In this document: positions 59,639-64,000 of the stretch, piece by piece | Position numbering within the stretch: position 1 is the first letter of the stretch | How the letters are laid out: each line of letters opens with the position of its first letter | From: Methanosarcinaceae archaeon | GTDB lineage: Archaea; Halobacteriota; Methanosarcinia; Methanosarcinales; Methanosarcinaceae | Assembly: GCA_023544565.1 (NCBI GenBank) | Contig: JAMJFS010000007.1 | Location: 1-64,000 of the forward strand | Length of the DNA stretch: 64,000 nucleotides | Reading direction: 5' to 3' | Program-made: the position numbers and the translations under genes | Notes under the pieces: model-generated | Told to the model about the DNA's origin: nothing | The model's database searches: none | Seen by the model: only the letters and a program-made list of their open reading frames with translations

Positions 59639-60169
59639 ATGTTATTGTCAATCAGTGGACTGCCTGGTAGTGGTACAACTACGGTATCAAAATTGCTTGC
59701 AAAGCATTATGGTGTTGACCTTGTCAATGCTGGTGATGTGTTCAGAGGACTTGCAAAGGAACATGGGATGACACTTGCTGAGTTTGGGGCTCTGGCAGAA
59801 TCTGATGCTTCTATCGATGTTAAGATCGATGAGCGCCAGAAAGAGATCGCAAGTACAAGGGACAACATCATTCTTGAGGGCAGGCTTGCTGGGTATATGG
59901 CAGAGAACGCGCTCAAGGTATGGATAAAAGCACCGATAAATGTGCGTGTCAAGAGAATTTCAGGAAGGGAAGGTACACCTGCTGATGTTATGCTTGATGA
60001 AACTATCAAACGCGAGGCTTCCGAGGCTATTCGGTATGAGGAAATATATGGAATTGGCATTGAGGACATGTCAATATACGATCTGGTAATAGATTCTGGG
60101 AAGTGGGACCAGTTTGAGATCATGAAGATCATCATTTCTGCGATTGAAAATCGTGGTGGGTTTACTTAA
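59639..60169 (+). CDS. cmk: Cytidylate kinase, archaeal type
   Basis: A 176-aa P-loop NMP kinase. ISGLPGSGTTTVSKLLAKHYG is the P-loop, LEGRLAGYMAE binds the nucleobase, and KRISGREGT lies in the LID. It starts immediately at the EMC3-like stop, so the two are coupled. Confidence 0.96.
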   Translation: MLLSISGLPGSGTTTVSKLLAKHYGVDLVNAGDVFRGLAKEHGMTLAEFGALAESDASIDVKIDERQKEIASTRDNIILEGRLAGYMAENALKVWIKAPINVRVKRISGREGTPADVMLDETIKREASEAIRYEEIYGIGIEDMSIYDLVIDSGKWDQFEIMKIIISAIENRGGFT

Positions 60170-60192
60170 GGTTTAAAGTCAGGTTCATTATC

Positions 60193-61233
60193 ATGAATGA
60201 CAATAACGATCCGAATTCGGATACAAAACTTAAATTCAAATTGCCTTCTGAAATTGAGCGGGAACTTGTGCACAGATCAAGCGCTACGACAAATCCTAAT
60301 TATGGTTGTGTTCCCCGTGAACGTTCTATGCGTGACTACATAGAGATGGGTGTTGTAAATCTTGACAAGACCCGCGGCCCTACAAGTCACGAGGTTGCAG
60401 CATGGGTAAAAAAGATCGTTGAGGTCGATAAAGCCGGTCATTCGGGTTCACTTGATCCCAAGGTTACGGGGCTTTTACCAATTATGCTTGGAAAGGCGAC
60501 GAAGGCGATTTCAGCGCTTCGACTGTCTGGTAAGGAATATGTTTGTTTGATGCACTTGCATAAAAAAGTACCTGAGGCTGATATTCGTCGTGTTTGTGAG
60601 GAGTTTACCGGTCCTATCTATCAGATGCCGCCTGTGAAATCGGCAGTTAGACGTGCAATAAGGATTCGAACGATCTATTATAATGAGGTTTTGGAGATCG
60701 ATGATGCCGGCACTTCGATTTTGATGCGTGTTGGCTGTGAGGCAGGTACATACATGCGTAAGTTGTGTCATGATATTGGTTTGGTGCTTGGCTGCGGTGC
60801 GCACATGCAGGAGTTAAGGCGAACAAAGACGGGACCGTTCACGGAAGAGACGGCCATTTCTTTGCATGATCTGATGGATGCATATGTTTTCTGGAAGGAA
60901 GATGGTGATGAATCCGAACTGAGAAGGATGATATTGCCTATGGAGGATGGTTTGAAACACATTCCAAAGATCGTTATTCGTGATAGTGCAGTTGATGCAA
61001 TATGCAGTGGCGCAATGCTCGCAGTTCCTGGGGTCGTAAGTTTTAATGCCGGGATCAAAAAGGGTGACTATGCCTATATTTTCTCACAAAAAGGGGAGGC
61101 TGTAGCACTTTGTAAGGCCGCAATAAATATTGATGAGTCCCTTAGTAAAAATACGGGAATTGCTGCTGTGACCGAAAGGGTAATAATGGATGCTGGCACT
61201 TATTCGCGAGGTTGGAAATCCAATAAAACATAA
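60193..61233 (+). CDS. truB: tRNA/rRNA pseudouridine synthase Cbf5/TruB
   Basis: A 346-aa archaeal Cbf5, the catalytic subunit of box H/ACA RNPs, also making tRNA Psi55. Catalytic aspartate in HSGSLDPKVTGLLP, then GKEYVCLMHLH and YMRKLCHDIGLVLGCGAHM. The C-terminal PUA domain (about residues 260-340) has VDAICSGAMLAVPGV. It starts 23 bp after cmk. tRNA-Ser follows eight bases downstream. Confidence 0.96.
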   Translation: MNDNNDPNSDTKLKFKLPSEIERELVHRSSATTNPNYGCVPRERSMRDYIEMGVVNLDKTRGPTSHEVAAWVKKIVEVDKAGHSGSLDPKVTGLLPIMLGKATKAISALRLSGKEYVCLMHLHKKVPEADIRRVCEEFTGPIYQMPPVKSAVRRAIRIRTIYYNEVLEIDDAGTSILMRVGCEAGTYMRKLCHDIGLVLGCGAHMQELRRTKTGPFTEETAISLHDLMDAYVFWKEDGDESELRRMILPMEDGLKHIPKIVIRDSAVDAICSGAMLAVPGVVSFNAGIKKGDYAYIFSQKGEAVALCKAAINIDESLSKNTGIAAVTERVIMDAGTYSRGWKSNKT

Positions 61234-61240
61234 TCATTTT

Positions 61241-61324
61241 GCCGAGATAGTCTAGCGGTAGGGCGCAAGCCTGGAAAGCTTGTGGGGCGTCCGCCCCTCG
61301 GGAGTTCGAATCTCCCTCTCGGCG
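61241..61324 (+). tRNA. tRNA-Ser (GGA)
   Basis: An 84-nt type II tRNA with acceptor GCCGAGA/TCTCGGC and discriminator G. The anticodon loop CTGGAAA gives GGA. The long variable arm (GGGGCG/CGCCCC) is present. No intron and no encoded CCA. It lies seven bases after truB and is followed by a run of T. Confidence 0.96.
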
Positions 61325-61337
61325 CTTTTTTTTTTAT
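61325..61337 (+). terminator. T-run terminator after tRNA-Ser
   Basis: CTTTTTTTTTTTAT directly follows the tRNA discriminator base, a common archaeal transcription stop. Confidence 0.6.
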
Positions 61338-61513
61338 ATTTTCAAAAACATAACTTAATTCAATGTTTTAACATATTGTGTCAAGTATACATCCATATTA
61401 TACCACTCTGCAGATATATTTTAGAATTGCAATAGTCACAGAGTACGCAGATGTGAAGGTACATCTTGATGAAAAAAGTACTACGTGATATAATAGTAAA
61501 AAATAGTATTTGG

Positions 61514-61598
61514 TGCGGGAGGTGCGATTCGAACGCACGAACTTCTACAAGACAGGGTCCTAAGCCCTGCGCCTTTGACCTGGCTGGGCGACCCCCGC
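61514..61598 (-). tRNA. tRNA-Leu (TAG)
   Basis: An 85-nt type II tRNA with acceptor GCGGGGG/CTCCCGC and discriminator A. The anticodon loop CTTAGGA gives TAG. The variable arm is long. No intron and no encoded CCA. Confidence 0.96.
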
Positions 61599-61710
61599 AC
61601 ATTTTAAAAATAAAGGGAAACAAAGAAAGTTTAATGTGAATCCCACTTCAAGGCCGGATACTTAAAAGCGTATATTGACAATGGACTTTTATGTCCAATA
61701 AGTTAAGGAA

Positions 61711-61782
61711 TGCGCCGACCGGGATTCGAACCCGGGTTTGAGGCTTGGAAGGCCTCAGTCATAGCCACTAAACCACCAGCGC
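61711..61782 (-). tRNA. tRNA-Gly (TCC)
   Basis: A 72-nt tRNA with acceptor GCGCTGG/TCGGCGC and discriminator A. The anticodon loop CTTCCAA gives TCC. The T-arm CCGGG TTCGAAT CCCGG is canonical. It lies about 110 bp upstream of tRNA-Leu on the same strand. Confidence 0.96.
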
Positions 61783-62412
61783 GCAAAGTGCAACCCATAG
61801 AAGTATTTTTGAGATATAACGCTTTCGGCCGACATTTGAATAAAATCTGCAAAATCGGATTAAATAAAGGGAAAAATACACAAAATTGTTGATCTTCTTT
61901 GTGTTCAACGGTGACCTATCACGCCTTGTGAGCGTAACATCTACTTATGAAGAGCATAGTGGAATTTACCTAAACTACAAAAATCATAGCATTAGTCTCC
62001 TGCAGGCGGCGTGTTCCATTTACCAAACTTATAGCCCAAACATACTATTCTCAGAACAACAAATGCGCCTACGTTTGAAAACCGTATTATATTTTATATT
62101 CATGGTGTAATAACGTGCCGCGCTTTGCGCGCGTGAGATTGCGATGTTTTTAGCATCAGTTTTAACAATTTACATCTAATGATATTGTATTATTGACTCG
62201 ATACTAATTCCAATGTGACGATTGCAACTGTAAAACAATAATTATTATCAATCATTATCAAAATATAAGAAGCCTTGAACTATTATGACACACATGTTCA
62301 TAATCGATGACAATTTATCATATTAGCGCCATATCATACATATATATGAACATATATTATTAATTTTTGTTGATAGGTAATCATTAACCAACTTAAATTT
62401 GATGGTGAAGTG
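61783..62412. other. 630-bp AT-rich intergenic region with a GC hairpin
   Basis: I see no supported gene. A 74-codon open frame at 61886-62110 has no ribosome-binding site or recognisable domain. The only structure is the palindrome CGCGC TTT GCGCG (62119-62131) inside AACGTGCCGCG, followed by TTTTTAG, resembling the GC hairpin at 8111. GGTGAAGTG at 62404 precedes the broken gene's ATG. Confidence 0.55.
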
Positions 62413-63045
62413 ATGGATACACAAAATGATAGGATAAAAAACGATATAGGCCAAGATGACAATGATTCAATAACGACAAATTTGTTTGATGTACTCGTAA
62501 ACCTGCGCGATACGGGAGTAATAAGACATAACGAACAGTCAATAATAACTGATCTATTAGATATAATATAGATACACATGGTATTGAATTTGCCAAAGAA
62601 CTTAGTCACATTTGCGAAAACAACAATGATAACGATCTATTCGATATGCTAGTAGAGTTGCATGGCATCAAAATGACAAAAGATTTCATTTACACACACG
62701 GAAAAATAAAAGGATTAAAATTTGGAAAACGACTTGGAAAATGCGATGACCCACGTTCGGCAATCAAAAACTTTAATGTGCACGTCCCAATCAAACTACC
62801 ATATTAAAATCGACGAAAAAACACTCGGCAACGAAGAACAAATATTATCCGAAAATGGATCAAACAAAAACTTTCGTAATATCAGAAAAATAGCACCCTT
62901 AAATCCACTTCACATAAACACACAAGGTTTCATTGAAGGTGCACTCTCATTTATGACTGGCATGCAAGCCAATATTGCCACTGAATCAAATGTGAACAAA
63001 ATATATTTTAAACAACCTAAAAAACATTTTTTTGGACTTTTCTGA
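62413..63045 (+). pseudogene. Frameshifted V4R-like protein gene
   Basis: Starting from an ATG with GGTGAAGTG upstream, the frame reads MDTQNDRIKNDIGQDD and stops after 52 codons (ATATAG). In the next frame it continues DTHGIEFAKELSHICENN to KGLKFGKRLGKCDDPRSAI, then stops after PIKLPY. A third frame carries NTQGFIEGALSFMTG to the end. The last block matches the V4R-like protein at 16668-17201 (QGYIEGALSTMTG). At least two frameshifts make this a pseudogene of that family, apparently recent because most of the coding sequence is still readable. Confidence 0.75.
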
Positions 63046-63049
63046 CCAA

Positions 63050-63982
63050 CTATTTTCCTTTTATCTTTTTATATCTGCCCACAAACCGCATATCGAAGAT
63101 ATCCCCTTCAACCAGTATTCTTGAAATAAAACCTAGTTGGTATAAAACAGGCACGAACTTTATTGTAGATTCTATATAACCATCAAACAAATCTGCTGAA
63201 TATTTTGGAGAAATACCATACATCTCATGCACAAAACCCGCATCAACCACGCCAACCTTATCAGCAACAATTTGTGCAGCCTTTTGCGGTTCCATGCGCA
63301 TTAAAGAACACGCCCTGTCATGAACCTCAATGAACCTTGAAACCAAATCCGGTGAATTTTCAATAAGATCGTTGCTTGCAATGATCCCATAACTCGGATT
63401 GTCCGGCCACAATTTATCAGGCGGAATCACTATCCTTACACCTATATCGGCATCACAAAAACGTTTTGCAGCAACCGCCAAAGAAGGGGTACCAACTGCA
63501 ACTTCAATATTACCATCAGCCATTCCCTCAGGGATCATGTCAGCCCACTCGTAGTTCTGCACAGTCATCTCGCCATCCAGACCTGCATTCTTGATGCAAT
63601 TCCGAATGATAACATCATGAATAGAACCACCCGGCGGGCAGGCTATGGTCAATCCCTTAAATTGCTCAAAAAAATGTTGTGGGCTCTGGCATTCTTCCAG
63701 CGACATGAATCGTGAAGATGCGATCATCACCGTACCTTCAACATGCCCACCGGCAACGCATTTGATAGGCACGCCGCGGTCGATCCCGATCATCACAGGA
63801 GGAAGCCCGACATATCCAATATCAACCTCGCCTCCCTCAAATGCCCGCACAATTGCAGGCCCGCCTCCGAAAAGACTCCAGTTTACCTTTATGTCGGCTT
63901 TTTCTAACCAGTCCGTACCCATTAGAATGAATGAGGTATGGTACATGGTCGAAAGATGACCAATATTTAAAGATTCCGGCAT
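63050..63982 (-). CDS. NitT/TauT-type substrate-binding protein lacking a signal peptide
   Basis: A 310-aa protein of the NMT1/THI5-SsuA solute-binding fold. Family features are LNIGHLSTMYHTSFILMG at the start, SLFGGGPAIVRAFEGGEVDIGYVGLPPV and KGLTIACPPGGSIHDVIIRN. It begins MPESLNIGH with no signal peptide or lipobox, so it should be cytoplasmic. Cytoplasmic members of this fold act in cofactor synthesis (for example THI5, MqnA/D). No ABC permease or ATPase genes are visible before the window ends, so a transporter may lie outside. Confidence 0.8.
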   Translation of the reverse strand: MPESLNIGHLSTMYHTSFILMGTDWLEKADIKVNWSLFGGGPAIVRAFEGGEVDIGYVGLPPVMIGIDRGVPIKCVAGGHVEGTVMIASSRFMSLEECQSPQHFFEQFKGLTIACPPGGSIHDVIIRNCIKNAGLDGEMTVQNYEWADMIPEGMADGNIEVAVGTPSLAVAAKRFCDADIGVRIVIPPDKLWPDNPSYGIIASNDLIENSPDLVSRFIEVHDRACSLMRMEPQKAAQIVADKVGVVDAGFVHEMYGISPKYSADLFDGYIESTIKFVPVLYQLGFISRILVEGDIFDMRFVGRYKKIKGK

Positions 63983-64000
63983 TTATATCAAATCCATTTT

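Noticed and set aside
61886-62110. 74-codon open frame on the plus strand
   Set aside because: No start signal, no recognisable domain, low-complexity translation in an AT-rich gap.

Overview
The window is archaeal and most resembles a Methanosarcinales-type methanogen or an ANME-2-like relative. This is an inference from gene content: O-phosphoseryl-tRNA:Cys-tRNA synthase, archaeal-type Thr- and Tyr-tRNA synthetases, cupin-type glucose-6-phosphate isomerase, deoxyhypusine synthase, archaeal Lhr helicase, indolepyruvate oxidoreductase, an archaellin, AMP-forming acetyl-CoA synthetase, and an archaeal S10/spc ribosomal cluster next to bacterial-type UvrC. The DNA is AT-rich by eye, with dispersed intergenic repeats. 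Nothing in the window fixes the species.

Layout. 0-9.3 kb: a three-copy structured repeat, a PAPS-reductase/ferredoxin protein, an AI-2E permease with a 42-aa membrane protein, ThrRS, acylphosphatase, a DUF2226-like protein, ThiI, tRNA-Ala, aEF-1beta and a zinc-ribbon protein. 9.5-10.1 kb: a decayed insertion sequence. 10.2-22.8 kb: SepCysS, tRNA-Gly, an unrecognised coiled-coil protein, a YjbQ-family protein, a nuclease/RecJ-like pair, Pgi, a V4R-like protein, UvrC, a U32 peptidase-family pair, a HepT/MntA toxin-antitoxin pair and a DEDDy exonuclease. 23.2-32.8 kb: malate dehydrogenase, PRC-barrel protein, Thg1, TyrRS, an orphan archaellin, a conserved membrane protein, and the phosphoesterase-Lhr pair. 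33-44.2 kb: a truncated CoA-binding protein beside a repeat array, Acs, an AAA ATPase, deoxyhypusine synthase, a second MNT/HEPN pair, PyrF, IorAB and a KaiC-like/membrane operon. 44.7-61.2 kb: the S10-spc ribosomal cluster (uL3 to uL15, including RNase P Rpp29), then secY-adk-EMC3-cmk-truB. 61.2-64 kb: tRNAs Ser, Leu and Gly, a broken V4R-like gene, and a substrate-binding protein without a signal peptide.

How the genes work together. Most of the window is the information-processing core: ribosome, Sec export, tRNA charging (Thr, Tyr, Sep-to-Cys), tRNA modification (ThiI, Thg1, Cbf5), eIF5A hypusination, and DNA repair (UvrC, RecJ-like, Lhr). Metabolic genes are scattered between these: malate dehydrogenase, Pgi, PyrF, Acs and IorAB.

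The most interesting signal is not a gene. A roughly 58-62 bp element made of two hairpins occurs about ten times at five intergenic places. Its second hairpin keeps a GA/GA internal loop while the paired bases around it change together on both sides, which indicates selection on an RNA or single-stranded DNA fold. One copy fills an entire intergenic gap exactly. Another array ends where a CoA-binding gene has lost its start. A third, behind a terminator-like hairpin, separates the ribosomal operon from secY.
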